The notes under the pieces: model-generated
What the model was told of the DNA's origin: nothing
Databases searched by the model: none
What the model saw: the letters and a program-made list of their open reading frames with translations, nothing else
NCBI GenBank assembly: GCA_036346355.1
Contig: CM070575.1
Span: forward strand, 59,091,915-59,155,914
DNA: 64,000 nt
Reading direction: 5' to 3'
Source of the DNA: Rhipidocladum racemiflorum
Taxonomy: Eukaryota > Streptophyta > Magnoliopsida > Poales > Poaceae
Position numbers and translations under genes: made by a program
Part shown: positions 1-12,624 of the stretch, piece after piece
Layout of the letters: each line of letters begins with the position of its first letter
How positions within the stretch are numbered: position 1 is the stretch's first letter

Positions 1-1480
1 GCACGGGGCGACGCCGGGGAGGCACGCGGCGTCGTGAGACGCGTAAGCGGGCGGCGAGGGGTCGAGGCGCGCGGCGCTGGGAAGCCGACGGCAGCGGCCG
101 GCCGAGAAAGACAGAGGTGGCGACGCAGCGTGCGCCTATGGTAGCTCAGGGCGGCGACGGTGCGGGCACGGAGCAGGGTCGCCGGCCGGCCGGAGGTCGG
201 CGGGGAGGCGGCGGCGACGGCGGCACGCCGCCCGGAGGCCACGCATGGGCATGGGCACGAACAGAGGCCCCAAAAATTTGCCAAAATTCAGAATTATGCA
301 AAGATTAAGACATGGCAACACCAATTGAATGATGGACTATCTAGAGTACATCTAGTGGGAATCAAGGTTGGAAGGAATTGAAGAACGGATTACTGGAGAC
401 GGCGAATTCGGCAACGAACGACGGTTCGGCCGGAAGGGTTCAACTCCAAAATTCGTCGTCCAAACTTGATGGAACCTAAAATTGGTTGAGGGGTTATGAG
501 CACCATGACCACACGAACACAAGGAACCAACCGGAGTGGAGATTGACCCATCGGAGAGGAAGATACGACGATGAACGCGAAGAACAAGAAAACGGTGTCT
601 CCTCGTCGGTTTTCTTGATCTCGCGGACGATTGAGTTGGAGAGGCGAAGGATGGCTGCTACCACCGGGAAGGGGACTCTAATATGGAGACTTAGAGGTGG
701 AATCATGCGAAATTGATTAGAAACGGCCAAGTTATTGCCATTTATGCCGATTTCAGTTTTTACATTACTGCTCAAATTCCGGCGAGGTTGAAGCGGAAAA
801 GACACTGGGGATGGAAAGGTCTCCCTGTCTCGATTCCAACGGAGCCGACCTTTCATGATTTGGAGCATTATTATGGAAATTATGAGCATTCAAAGAGGGA
901 AGACACCGTGAAACAGCTCCAAGCTCTTCTCTGTTGTTTGCTTGCACGATGGGAAGAAGATGATGAACAGTACTGCCATGTTGCGCTCCAGGATTGGCCG
1001 AGGTTTACGCGAAAGTGACGCTCTAGAGAAAAATTAGCAAAAATGGTCTAAAAATTCCGGAAAAATTCCTATAACCATTATGGAATATTTGGAACCCAAT
1101 AAAATTGGTTTCGCAGAATTTAGATGAAATTTGAAGTTTAGAATATTCTGGAGCGAATAGCGGGCATTATCCAAAATCCACACGAGATAAAATACCAGAG
1201 AGCCTCCAAAAATCTTGGGAAAAATTCCCAAAATGTTTTTAGAATATTTGGGACCTAATGCAATAGGTTCCATGATTTTTGGAGCATTTTCGGACTCGGG
1301 TGAAATTTCGGGTACTGACGGGAATCCGGAAATTGGATTTTTCGGGCGGAGGAGAATTGAATTCCGATTTTGAATGGAAAAGGATGCCAGGTTAAATTAA
1401 ACACTAAGGAAACTCCAAATTTTGAATTTAATTAATTTAAATTAGATTTTTTCCAGAAAGCCGAAATTGAGGATGTTACA
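1..1480 (-). repeat. E2 3' LTR, part (LTR 5' half)
   Basis: The tract ends with GATGTTACA at 1472-1480, the complement of an LTR 5' terminus (TGTAACATC), directly followed by a polypyrimidine run that is the complement of the polypurine tract. It is GC-rich over the first 250 bases and AT-rich towards 1480, the same profile as the 5' half of the other LTRs here. The part from about 985 to 1290 recurs in inverted orientation at 24591-24867. Small open frames at 117-1018 have no recognisable domain and are taken as chance. The LTR continues beyond position 1. Confidence 0.75.
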
Positions 1481-1500
1481 AACCTACCCCTTAGACAGAA
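1481..1500 (-). other. E2 polypurine tract
   Basis: A pyrimidine-rich stretch immediately inside the 3' LTR, read as purines on the minus strand. This is the usual site of plus-strand DNA priming in reverse transcription. It lies next to the pol stop codon, as in the other elements here. Confidence 0.55.
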
Positions 1501-1984
1501 TCTCGTTCCCGAGATTCGGACGGAGAAAGAAAAAGATCGGGAAACTCTGCTCGAAGATCTTCTTCACTCTCCCAGGTAGCTTCTTTCTCGGAATGATTAC
1601 TCCACTGAACCTTGCAGAATTTGATCACACGGCTTCGGGTTCGACGCTTGGCTTCATCTAAGATTTTGATGGGATACTCAGGATACGACAGGTCTTCTTT
1701 CAACTCCATCTCTTCATACGACATCTGATGCTCGGGTACTCTGAGGCACTTCTTCAACTGAGAAACATGAAAGACATCATGTACACCCGATAGCTGTGAA
1801 GGCAATTCCAATTTGAATGTGACTTCTCCTCTTCTAGCAACTACTGGAAATGGACCAATGTAGCGGGACGCTAACTTCCCACTAACTCTGAATAGGCGCA
1901 TTCCCTTCAGCGGTGAAACCTTCAAATACACATGATCACCAGGTGCAAAACTTAATTCCCGTCGATGGTTATCAGCATAGCTTT
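1491..1984 (-). pseudogene. E2 pol, C-terminal part (integrase tail and chromodomain)
   Basis: On the minus strand this encodes the end of a chromovirus polyprotein. It begins at SYADNHRREL, passes a GPF/Y-like integrase module (KLASRYIGPFPVV), then VHDVFHVSQLKKCLRVP, and ends in a chromodomain with CKVQWSNHSEKEATWESEED. The chromodomain of this clade is thought to direct integration to marked chromatin. The N-terminal continuation is at 17476-17844, on the far side of E1. An open frame continues to 2069, but that extra part is E1 LTR sequence. It ends with a normal stop next to the polypurine tract. Confidence 0.85.
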
Positions 1985-4900
1985 TGTCGGGACCCCGAAT
2001 TTGCAAATCCGGACCCTCTGTGTATTCAGCACTAGTCCAGGAACGCGCTAGTGAACACAGTCTTAACATCGGTAAATATCACAATCATACCACTCGATAC
2101 TAATAAAGTACTTTATTTAAATAGTCAAACTGGTTACTCGACCTTAAGGTCAAGTTACAAATGTACGCCTCACAGGGCGAAACTTATTAAGAGAGAAATA
2201 GTAGCAGCGGAAAAATAAGATAACCATTGGCGCCATCCAAGATACCACAGGCAACCGATCGGGCTCGCTCCCTAAGTAGACGGTTCCTCTTGGAGCTCCT
2301 CCTCCAAAGCTGGTGTAGTCTCCTCTTCAACTGTGTTGTATTGTGGCAAGGGTGAGTACTTGGTACTCGGCAAGTCATGCATGAGAATGCAAGCTAATAT
2401 ACTATATGCATGGCTTGGTACAAAGGAATAGCTCAAGGTATATTTGCAGAAAACAGCATTTAACAAGTATCATAAATAGATTCGAAAGCAGTAGAAATAA
2501 GTAAAGCATAGATAACTTTTCAAGGAGTTTTAATAAACATCTTTCCCATCCTAATCCACATTTCCATCAACATCATTATTAATCCAACCCAACCTTTCAA
2601 ATCCAAGTTATTTTTGAGAAAATCTAACCCTTGACTGTAATTCCCGAGCGATGTCCAATACCGCGGACACGGCTATTCGAATAGATTGTACACTCTGCAG
2701 AGGTTATGAACTTTACCCACAAGATACAGTCAAACACCACAAAGGCGAGTTCCTCAGTAACAAAGTCTTTCTAAACTTCTAACAATACAAGTGGTCCTCC
2801 CGGTTATTGCACACTAACCCTTCCCTTAGCTAATGCGGTTTAGGCCAATCAACCGTTAGATGGGTACTGGCCTCACCCAGATGCGCTCCCGCATAACTTA
2901 CACAAAGGGTGTAGTTGACCTCCGAGGTCCCACAGTACGTTATTAGCAACTTAGTCAACTAGGTCCGTCCCATTACGACATGTGGTTGCACGTTAGACCC
3001 AGTTCAAAGGCTTGCAAGGTGAAGTCCTTAGGGTGACCAGGGCAAGACTACCCGAAGAACCAAATCAACATCCCCAATGCCACAACTGGCCCACCTGATT
3101 ATTCTTACCACATGCCCCGGTCGAAAAGCTATTTATCAAACCCCAGTTGATTACCATGCACCACGTGCCATCAACATCACATGATACCTTTCCAAAACAG
3201 GTTCAATATATCATTAAGTCAATATTAACATTTGATTGTCAAAAATCATGTCATGAGCACGTAGCAGGTCTAAGCAGTATACTACAACGATCTAATTTCC
3301 CATGTTGGCAATTTAATAATGTCCAACTAGTAAACCACAACTAGGGTGACAAGGGGTCATGGCACATATTTAAGTAATCAAGGTGTCATACAGCAAATTG
3401 GTATTTATCTAATTCCCCATAATTAAATAAAGTATTTTTCTAATTGAACTAGCATGCAATAGGTTAAATCAAAATAGATTTCAAAATAGGATCAACATGG
3501 TCAAAGCACAACTTGCCTTCAAAAAGTACTTGCTCTTGGTCTTGAGTTGGATCCTGAGTTAATACTTCTCCTTCGAATCCTTCCCAAGACTTCAACGCCT
3601 ACTCGTAGCGTGCAAATAGCAAATACACCAATAAACAATAGGCAAAAAGTATCCAAACATCCAAATAAAATCCATAAACAGAGAGAACACAATTTTATGA
3701 ATTTTTAGAAATCAAATCACAAATTTGGAGTTAAAACACAAAAGTTATGATTATTTAAAGTTTAAATAATCAATTAAATAATTTTACAGAGAAAAACTTT
3801 AGTCCAAAAATTAAATAAAAATTCATATTTAGGTAGATCTCAATTTTATACAAATTTAGAAATTTGAATCACTCAAATCGGAGTTGAAACGCAAAAGTTA
3901 TAAGCGTTTGAAGTTTGAAACAAAATCTGAAATCATTATTTCGAATTAATAAATCATTTTCTTTTTTTTGGAAATTAATTATTGCGTCAACTTGGACACG
4001 CGGCAGCCTCTGATTGGGCGGCTGACGTCAGCCAGTCCATGGACTCGGTCCATGCTCGGCTCGGGTCTACCGTGGAAACGGTCCACGGCTCACGGTCGCC
4101 GACAGGCGGGCCCCACATGTCAGTGGCGTGCTCCCACGCGCACGGTGCGGCGGCTAGAGCCACGTGGCATGATCAGGGACGTTGGATCTAGATCCAGCGG
4201 TCTAGATCCACCCTAGGTTAACGCAGTTTCCAGCACGTGGCGATCGTGGGCCGTTGGATCTTGATCCAACGGTCTAGATCCGATCTAGTTTATAGGGTTT
4301 GGGTTGCACGTGGGCTCACCGTGGATCGCTTGGATCTCGATCGGACTGGCCGAGGACCTTCGCGGTGACGATGGCGTCAGCGGCGGGCTTGGTCACCGGA
4401 ATCGAGGAAGACGACCCACGGACGGGCGACTCGGGCGGATCCGGCGAAACGGAAGGTGTCCTCGCGCGTCACGCGATGGGGTTCCAGATCTAGGACCCAC
4501 GCGCGCGGACCCAAGCTATCGGCACCGGAGGAGAGGAAGAAACCACGGTGGTGCTTCACGAACTCCGTGAAAGATTGCGAGCGGCGGCGGCGGCTCGGGC
4601 GTTGAAACTAGGGCAACAAAGTGCGCACACAAACGGCGGTCCTCGGGCGATGACCCACGCCTTAAATGGCCTCGGCATGCGCGCGCTCAACGGAAACCTA
4701 ACCGACGCCAGCGGCGCTCTGGCGGCGTGAGTCCGGCCGTTCGGCGGAGACGACGACGCCGCGGCCATCCACGTGTCGCGATGAGCGGCTACGATCAGCG
4801 CGCGGGTCGGATCCGCCGGACCACTCAACCGGTGCGGTCCAATCGGGCCGTTGGATCTCGATCCAACGGTCGGGATCGAATAGGGTTCGGCCAAGTCACT

Positions 4901-5266
4901 TGGCTCGAATCGGACTCGAGTCGACTTCGGACTCGGTCCTGGCGGATGAACAAGATTTGACCCGACTTGATTTTCCTCCAGCGATTTAATATTTAAAATA
5001 ATTCCGAAATTCATTTAATTCATTAAAAATATCAAAAGACTTTAAAATTCCGTAAAAATTCGAAAATACTTTGGATCATTTTGGACTCAAATAAAATATT
5101 TCCAACAAAATTTTATTTGCAAAGTTTAATTCTTTAATTATTTCAAAATGGAATAAATTCAAATAAATTCCAAATAAATCCAAATAAATTCCAGAAAATT
5201 CCAAAAATTCAACAAAGTGCCAAATCACACATGAATTTAAGACAGGCAAAATTTTGGGGTGTTACA
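1985..5266 (-). repeat. E1 3' LTR (3282 bp)
   Basis: Bounded by TG at 1985 and CA at 5266 in plus-strand reading. It is collinear with the E1 5' LTR, both E3 LTRs (inverted in E4) and the solo LTR. In plus order it contains the R/U5-side segment with 'CTATTCGAATAG', an AT-rich block, a GC-rich block near 4000-4950 with near-palindromes built on CCGTTGGATC (4251-4272 and 4848-4869), and a terminal AT-rich block. A TATA-like TTTAAGGCG on the minus strand near 4660 is a plausible core promoter. No coding potential was recognised. Confidence 0.9.
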
Positions 5267-5282
5267 AACCTCCCCCCCTTAA
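5267..5282 (-). other. E1 polypurine tract
   Basis: AACCTCCCCCCCTTAA in plus reading, a purine run on the minus strand touching the 3' LTR. The same run is at 27580-27595 in E3 and 48838-48852 in E4. Confidence 0.7.
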
Positions 5283-5302
5283 CAGATTCTCGTCCCCAAG
5301 AT

Positions 5303-5926
5303 TCAGGGCTTACTACAGAATAGGCTTGGAAACTCTTTCTTCAAATCCTCTTCACGCTCCCAAGTTGCTTCACTCTCCGCGTGGTTGCTCCACTGAACTC
5401 TACAGAAACGGGTTGACTTGTTCCTCGTCTCTCGATCCATAGTGTCCAGAATCTTCACGGGATGCTCCTTGTAAGTCAAATCTTCTTGCAACTCAATTGA
5501 CTCTAGCGGTGTCTGTTCCTCAGGTACTCGGAGACACTTCTTCAATCGACACATGGAATACGCCATGTACTCCTCGCTTAACGGCGTGGGCAACTCCAGC
5601 TGATAAGCAACTTCGCCTCTGTGGCTCAAAATCTTAAATGGTCCTACATAACGGGGTGCGAGTTTCCCTTTGGCATGGAACCTCTTAACTCCTCTGAGCG
5701 GCGTAACTCTAAGGTATACATAGTCTTCTGGTTCAAAACTCAATTCCCGGCGACGGTTGTCAGCATAACTCTTCTGTCGTGATTGGGCGATCTTCAACCT
5801 TTCCCTAATCATGGCAATCTGCTTCTTCACCTCTTGAAGAATATCAGGCCAAGACACGGCGCCGGTCTCATTCCAATTCAATGGCGTCCGACAGGTCGTC
5901 CATACAAAGGCCTCAAATGGTGACAT
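5303..5926 (-). pseudogene. E1 pol: integrase C-terminus and chromodomain
   Basis: An open stretch of about 207 codons. It begins MSPFEAFVWTTCRTPLNW (the end of the integrase core), continues through SYADNRRRELSFEPEDYVYL and the GPF/Y-like module GKLAPRYVGPFKIL, and ends with a chromodomain (CRVQWSNHAESEATWEREED). Compared with E3 the segment VHDVFHVSQLKK is altered to EYMAYSMCRLKK, which indicates a local compensated frameshift. Upstream integrase sequence is out of frame. Confidence 0.85.
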
Positions 5927-6835
5927 CTCAGAACTAGCCTGGTAACTATTATTGTAATCGAACTCGCATACGGCAAACTCTTATCCCAAGAGGTAGCATA
6001 AGCCAATGCACATGCTCTTAACATATCCTCCGTAATCTGATTGACTCTTTCTGGCCTGGCTCCATCCGTCTCAGGATGATAGGGTCAGATCAAGTTCAAA
6101 CGGGTTCCCATGGCCTCATGCAACTTATTCCGTAACCTTGAGGTAAATTGGGTACCTCTGATACAATCCTCTTTGGCACTCCGTGCAAACAGACGATCGA
6201 TCATGTACAATTCGCTAATTTATCTCCCGAGTAAGTGGTCTTCACGGATAAAATGGGCTACTTTGGTCAAGCGATCCACTATAACCCATATGGAGTCATA
6301 ACCTCCTTGAGTCTTAGGCAAACCGGTAATGAAATCCATTCCGATTTCCTCCCACTTCCACTCTGGTATTTTCAATGGGCCGCAGCAATCCCGCTGGTCT
6401 CGATGCATTGCCTTGACTCTCCTGGCATACGCCGCACAATGCAACATGCTCGGCAACTTCACGCTTCATGCTCGGCCACCGTAATCTTTCCTTCAAATCT
6501 GATACATCTTGGCACTTCTGGGTGAATTGAATACTTGAGTCATGGGCTTTTTCTAGAATCAATCGCTTCAGCTCCTTTTTGTTCGGCACACAAATGTGAT
6601 CTTTCATCCATAACGTGCCTTGCTCATCCAACTTGAAGTCCTCTCGCCTTGCCTTCCTCCTTGATGGACTTAATCCTGCGGATCTTGTCATCATCCTTCG
6701 TCCTTCCCAGATCTGGTCCTCTAGGGTAGGCTTTACTTCCAGTGCGGCCAAGAATCCGCTAGGTACCACTTCAATCTTCATTCTCTGAAATTCCTGGCAT
6801 AGCTCATCCTGATTCGTGGCTATCAACATATTCAC
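5927..6835 (-). pseudogene. E1 pol: integrase zinc-binding region and core, frameshifted
   Basis: The minus strand shows integrase pieces in several frames. A zinc-binding region (LILEKAHDSSIQFTQK, then HVALCGVCQ) lies at 6400-6560. The core segment GMDFITGLPKTQGGYDSIWV and VDRLTKVAHF lies at 6220-6370. Remnants of the second half run 5927-6200 in a different frame. At least three short indels separate the pieces. In the intact family this enzyme inserts the DNA copy into the genome. Nonfunctional here. Confidence 0.8.
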
Positions 6836-7270
6836 GGTGATGGCTTTTCCGACTCAAGGCATCGGCAACTACGCTGGCCTTCCCGGATGGTAATGGATTC
6901 CAACATTATAGTCCTTGATCAACTCTAACCACCTCCTTTGCCTCATATTCAGATCCGATCGTGAATATGTACTTAAGGCTCTTATGGTCCGTATACACTT
7001 CACATCTGTTCTCGATCGATAGTGACGCCATATCTTCAAGGCATGCACTACGGCAATGCTAACTCTAGGTCATGCGCTTGATAATTTTCCTCATGCGGCC
7101 TCAATCGCTTTGATGCATAAGCGATTACGACCTTTCCATTCTCTCGTGACAAAGACACATCCAAGTCCTTGGCGCGATGCGTCACAATAAATATCAAAGC
7201 TTTGATTAACATCCCAGAGAACTAACACCGGTCTTGATGTCAATCGCTTCTTCACTCCTGAAATCCTGTC
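6836..7270 (-). pseudogene. E1 pol: RNase H region, heavily frameshifted
   Basis: No frame is open for long. Short minus-strand pieces are recognisable: VADALSRK-like sequence near 6850, DYNVGIHYHP and RRWLELIKD near 6890-6945, TDHKSLKY near 6965-6995, and the aspartate-containing IYCDASRQGL-like stretch near 7150-7200. The order matches the intact RNase H in E2 and E3. Nonfunctional. Confidence 0.7.
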
Positions 7271-8176
7271 TCACATTCCGACGCCCATGCAAACTTCTTC
7301 TCCTTTTTCAAAGCAATTGCGTAAGAGGTTTCGCAATTGTCGAAAGCCTTCAATGAAACGGCGATAGTATCCTCGCCATTCCAAGGAAACTCCGGATCTG
7401 GTTACGGTCTTGGTGCTCCCAAAGGTAACACACGCTTCTACTTTACTTGGATCAACGGCAACTCCTTCTGCGGTCATTACATGTCCAAGGAATTCTACCT
7501 TGTCCTTCCAAAAATCACACTTACTGAACTTGGCGAAGAGTTGCTGTTCCCTCAGCTTTTCCAAAACTCGCCTCAAGTGTTCGGCATGCTCATCCTCTGT
7601 CTTGGAGTAGATTAGGATATCATCTATGAACACGACAACAAACTTGTCCAAATACTCCATGAACACCTTATTCATCATATTCATGAAATATGCTGGCGCA
7701 TTCGTCAGTCCAAAGGACATAACTGTAAACTCGTAATGTCCATATCTTGACGAGAATGCTGTCTTTGGAATATCCTCTGATCTGATCTTCAACTGATGGT
7801 ATCCCGATCTTAGGTCAATCTTGGAGAAAACTCCGGCTCCTCTCAACTGATCAAACAAATCATTAATCGTGGGTAACGGGTACTTATTCTTCACGGTGAC
7901 TTCATTGAGTGCACGGTAGTCAATGCACATCCTGAAACTCCCGTCCTTCTTCTTGACAAACAAAACTGGTGCTCCCCACGGCGACGAACTCGGTCTGATA
8001 AATCCTTTCTCCATTAACTCTTCTAGCTGTTTCTTCATCTCTACCAATTCCTCGGTGGACATCCGATAGGGTCTCTTTGCTATCGGTATGTGCACTGTAC
8101 AAGCTCTATCACAAACTCTATGTCCCCTGTCTGGCGGCATACTGTAGATCTTCGGGAAAAACATCTGGGTACTCAT
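7271..8176 (-). pseudogene. E1 pol: reverse transcriptase, open 301-codon stretch
   Basis: The best-preserved part of E1 pol. Visible motifs in order: KRPYRMSTEELVEMKKQ, GFIRPSSSPWGAPVLFVKKK, MCIDYRALNEVTVKNKYPLP, FSKIDLRSGYHQLKI, MSFGLTNAPAYFMNMMNK and the catalytic VVVFIDDILIYSK, followed by the thumb region LEFLGHVMT-like sequence. This is the standard Ty3/gypsy set with FIDD in place of YxDD. It is open because indels happen to be rare here. It is disconnected by frameshift from protease upstream and RNase H downstream. Confidence 0.9.
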
Positions 8177-8597
8177 TCACTACTGAGACATCCTCTATGC
8201 TGATTGTCTTGGTACTGTTAACCATCATCTGTCCATCTCTAACTGCAGTGGCTTGAAATTCCACTTTCCTTCCACACGAGCTCTCAACTGAGATAGTCCT
8301 TCGTCCACAATCCAACACGGCTCTGTGCTTGGATAACCAATCCATTCCCAAAATAACATCTAAGGTCTGGGTCTCCAAAATAATAAGGTTCGCTAGGAAC
8401 TCTATTCCATCTATTAGTATTCTCACCCCGGAACATCCTACTTTCGTTCGGAGTTCGGAACCAGGGGTTTGAACTAAAAGCATGCACTTAAGTCTTGCAA
8501 TCCCCAAATCGTTTCTAGCAGCAAAGCCTTGCGAAACAAACGAATGCGAAGCTCCAGAGTCAAACAAAACTATTGCAGGTACTAAGTTAACTAGCAA
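8118..8597 (-). pseudogene. E1 pol: retropepsin-like protease
   Basis: The minus-strand frame contains the aspartic protease signature VLFDSGASHSFVSQGFAA and, further on, LDVILGMDWLSKH. This is the arrangement in which a single-Asp protease processes Gag-Pol. It ends NEYPDVFPEDL, then shifts frame where the reverse transcriptase linker begins, so the overlap with the reverse transcriptase frame marks an indel near 8130. Confidence 0.85.
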
Positions 8598-8629
8598 CTT
8601 ACCCAGTACGACGTCTCAGTAGCATTCAA

Positions 8630-9735
8630 GCAGTGCATCCACGGTGACATGGTTGACTCGGCCTCTAACCACATGCAGGGTGTGGCTCCCTGTCGGGCGT
8701 CCTAGCCGGGTGGATCCTAGATTGAAGCGGTAGGTCACTCCTGCTGTCTTCTTTGGGCAATCATATTGGCAAAGTGTCCTGGCTCGTTACAGGCTTGTAG
8801 CAGCGTCTCATTGTTCCTTCTTGCTCAAGCGGCGTTTCTAACGGGGCTGGGTGCAGTAGTTCGATTGACGGGTCTTGTGCCGGTGACGGTGTCCTTGTAG
8901 CATTCTGTGGTGGAATCTGAAAAACTAATTTGGTGCGACTCTCGACGCCTGTTGCGTTCCTCGACGTGATCCCTTTGTTGCATCCTGCGCTTCTGTTCTC
9001 ATCCGGTTCCTTGCGCTTGTCCTCAAGAATAAGCGCCTTATTCACCAACTCTTGAAAATCGAAAGGTGTGGGTGATCACCCTACTTGTAGTCCCGAGTTA
9101 AGTCCCTTCATGAAGCGAGACTGCCTCTGGTTTTATCTGCCGCTACATCCTCAGTGCGTAGCGTGCTAGCTGTGTGAACTTGTTCGTAGTCGGCCACCGG
9201 CCGATTACCTTGCTTCGATGCTGAACTCCTCCTTCTTAAGGTCCATGATTCCTTCAGGCACGTGATACTGACGGAATGCAGCTGTGAACTCTTCCCATGT
9301 GATGTCCTGAGGGTTCACTTGCGTGGCGCAGAAGTTCTCCCACCATTCGGCGGCTGTTCCTTCCAACTGATGAGAAGCGTAGAGTACCTTCTCATTTCCC
9401 ATGCATTGAGCAATGTGTAGCTTCCTATCTATTGACCTTAACCAATCATCGGCCTCCAATGGATTGGCATTCCCAGAGAAAGTGGGTGGGTGAGTTCTCA
9501 TAAACTCTGACAGTCTTGTATTCTGGCGTTGTCCCTGATTGACTTGATTAGCTGTGGCCTGAGCAGTGACGTTTTGCATCTGTTGCATCATAGCATGCAT
9601 CAACTGAGTCTGAGCAGCAAGAAATGCTCTGAAATTCTCGCAGATATCCAAAGTGGCGGTCTTTGGTGCTCCATCATTGGGGTTTTCTGTAGCGAACCAC
9701 TTCCATTGCCTCCAAAGTTTCATGGTGTTCACCAT
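8630..9735 (-). pseudogene. E1 gag, broken
   Basis: The start is the ATG at 9735 (MVNT), matching the start context in E3 and E4. The first open piece (9205-9735, about 176 codons) carries the Gag signature RTHPPTFSGNANPLEADDWL, then EGTAAEWWENF. A shifted piece at 8761-9048 corresponds to the region before the CCHC knuckle, whose remnant lies near 8770. Gag would form the particle and bind element RNA. Several indels separate the pieces. Positions 9736-9975 are untranslated leader with nothing else seen. Confidence 0.85.
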
Positions 9736-9975
9736 CTGTCGATTTACTCTAGGTTTTAGAGATGAGAGGGAACAAGAATAGACAAGTAATATGGAACTTA
9801 TGCGGGGCGAAAGGTGTAACTTTAAGGTCCAACTTTATTAACTAATCAATAGTAACTTGGTATGGTTGCTTGCAATGCCTAAGGGCCTTGCAACACATAC
9901 TGCACACTCAAAGAAACAATGAAAATCCAAATCGAACTAACACTGAGTCTAACGCCTAAAGGGTGACTCTTTATT

Positions 9976-10744
9976 CTAAGACGCGACTCGCGAAGGAGTC
10001 TCTCTATAAAACCTACGCCACTCATCGAGAAAACCTCCACGGCCTGGGTACGGATCTTCGCGGCATAGGCGAAACGATTGCCATGTCCAAAGAATCGTGT
10101 CATCTGTGGTAGTCGGCGAAGCAAGCGTGTCCTCATCGAGATCCGACTCCTCCGGATCTCGCTCGTAGCTCGAGTAATCTTGGCTCACAGTTCGTCCGCA
10201 CAAAGCCATCTCCAACTCGCCAATCCTTCGCAGAAGGTGTGACACATACTCTTGAGCTTCCCGCCATCTGCTCTTCTCTGTCGTGATCTCCTTGCGGGCC
10301 TTCGTAGCTCCTTGCTTGTATCATCGAAAGTACATCCTCCTGGCGACAACAAGTCGTGCCAATCGTGTAACCATGGCATCCTCATCCTCGAATCGCCTTC
10401 GGGTCAAGAAGGTTATCGCCGCGGATGATAACGGAACACCGTGCTCTCCAACTCTCTGGCGTAGATACGGGCAATGTGCCGCATTGCTCGTCGTGATACT
10501 TCTTGGATACTCATCTGCATTGTAGACCTCCTGGCAAAGGCAGCAGTATCGAGGCGATTGCCTGGGCCCTTCTCCCTAGCGGTACCTCAATCTTCACGCC
10601 ACAAGCCTTGATCAATCCCGCTTGTCCGATCACTTCCACTTGGTATTGCGGCTTTTCAAAATCTCCGAGAGTCTCAGAGCATACGCCAAAGTTCTCATGG
10701 CGTGACCAACCTCCTGTGTCGAAGTAGTTGAACTCACACTCCAT
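9976..10744 (-). pseudogene. E1 orf0, broken: extra ORF between primer site and gag
   Basis: Minus-strand pieces starting at 10744 (MECEFNYFDTGGWSRHENFG) match the opening of the E4 ORF at 43407 and the E3 ORF at 33142. Later pieces are recognisable as a region ending WRRFYRETPSRVAS at 9976. Frameshifts break it into three or more parts. The related intact copies suggest a charged, coiled-coil-rich protein of unknown role. An extra ORF upstream of gag has, from memory, been reported for RIRE3/RIRE8-type elements. Positions 10745-10940 are leader with nothing else seen. Confidence 0.7.
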
Positions 10745-10940
10745 CTGTCACAAGAGAGATAACGTAAGAACTCGAAATTTTTAAAACGAGACAAGGTAAG
10801 GAAAAATTCAGCTAGAGTCTAGGAAAGAGAGAAGGGGATTATTCGAGATGTCATTTCTTGTCTTGACTAACTTTTAGCTTTTGAAATTTGGTTTTATCCT
10901 CACTACGACCATTCTAGCTAGGGTTGAGCCTACGGTCAAC

Positions 10941-10956
10941 CTGGCTCGATACTACC
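10941..10956 (-). other. E1 primer binding site (initiator Met tRNA type), degraded
   Basis: CTGGCTCGATACTACC in plus reading, adjacent to the 5' LTR. It differs by small changes from the CTGGCTCTGATACCAC form kept in E3 and E4, whose complement TGGTATCAGAGCCA pairs with the 3' end of initiator methionyl tRNA. Confidence 0.7.
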
Positions 10957-12423
10957 TTCAGCCGACCCCGAATTTGCAAATCCGACCCTCTGTATTCAAA
11001 GACTAGTCCAGAACGCGCTAGTGCACACACAGCCTTAACATCGGTAAATATCACAATCATACCACTCGATACTAATAAAGTACTTTATTTAAATAGTCAA
11101 ATCAAGTTACTCGACCTTAAGGTCAAGTTACAAATGTACGCCTCACGCATAAACTTATTAAGAGAGAAATAGTAGCAGCGGAAAAATAAGATAACCCGTG
11201 GCGCCATCCAAGATACCACAGTAACTGATCGGGCTCGCTCCCTAAGTAGACGGTTCCTCTTGGAGCTCCTCCTCCAAAGCTGGTGTAGTCTCCTCTTCAA
11301 CTGGTGTTGTATTGTGGCAAGGGTGAGTACTTGGTACTCAACAAGTCATGCACAGAATGCAGGCTAATATACTATATGCATGGCTTGGTACAAAGGAATA
11401 GCTCAAGGTATATTTGCAGAAAACAGCATTTAACAAGTATCATAAATAGATTCGAAAGCAGTAGAAATAAGTAAAGCATAGATAACTTTTCAAGGAGTTT
11501 TAATAAACATCTTTCCCATCCTAATCCACATTTCCATCAACATCATTATTAATCCAACCCAACCTTTCAAATCCAGGTTATTTTTGAGAAAATCTAACCC
11601 TTGACTCAGAATTCGGCGATGTCCAATACCATGGACACGGCTATTCGAATAGATTGTACACTCTGCAGAGGTTATGCACTTTACCCACAAGATACAATAA
11701 ACACCACAAAGGCGAGTTCAGTAATAAAGTCTTTCGGAAACTTCTAACAATACAAGTGGTCCTCCCGATTATTGCACACTAACCCTTCCCTTAGCTAAGG
11801 CGAAGTTTAGGCCAATCAACTGCTAGATGGGTACCTGGCCTCACCTCGTGACGCCCCCCTGCATAACTTACACAAAGGGTGTAGTTGACATCCCGAGGTC
11901 CCACAGTGCGTTATTAGCAACTTAGTCAACTAGGTCCGTCCCATTACGGACATGTGGTTGCACGTTAGACCCAGTTCAAAGGCTTGCAAGGTGAAGTCCT
12001 TAGGTGACCAGGGCAAGACTACCCGAAGAACCAAATCAACATCCCCAATGCCACAACTGGCCCACCTGATTATTCTTACCACATGCCCCGGTCGAAAAGC
12101 TATTTATCAAACCCCAGTTGATTACCATGCACCACGTGCCATCAACATCACATGATACCTTTCCAAAACAGGTTCAATATATCATTAAGTCAATATTAAC
12201 ATTTGATTGTCCAAAATCATGTCATGAGCACGTAGTGTGTCTAAGCAAAGATACTACAACGATCTAATTTCCCATGTTGGCAATTTAATAATGTCCAACT
12301 AGTAAACCACAACTAGGGTGACAAGGGGTCATGGCACATATTTAAGTAATCAAGGTGTCATACAGCAAATTGGTATTTATCTAATTCCCCATATTTAAAT
12401 AAAGTATTTTTCTAATTGAACTA

Positions 12424-12624
12424 TGTAGGATCGAAGTATACGAATATAGCAATCAGAGGGGGGGTGAATGATTGTGCGGAAGCTAAAACCAAATTCTTGA
12501 TCTACTAAAAGTTCACCCCAAAACAGAACCAAATAATTGCCTCGTTTTCGACAAAAACAGAATGACAGAGGTTCGGTAAAACGTGAATTCCTGGAGATCC
12601 AACCGTTAGATTGATCTGCAATTT
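12424..12624 (-). repeat. Copia 3' LTR remnant (about 200 bp)
   Basis: Nearly identical to the start of the full LTR at 13858, up to about GATCTGCAATTTT at 12624, after which it becomes gag sequence. One visible difference is CCTGGAG versus CCCAAAG, again at a CTG site. Confidence 0.88.

Noticed and set aside
117..1018. Several open frames of 60-130 codons at the left edge
   Set aside because: They lie within the E2 LTR, have low-complexity or unrecognisable sequence, and overlap each other on both strands.
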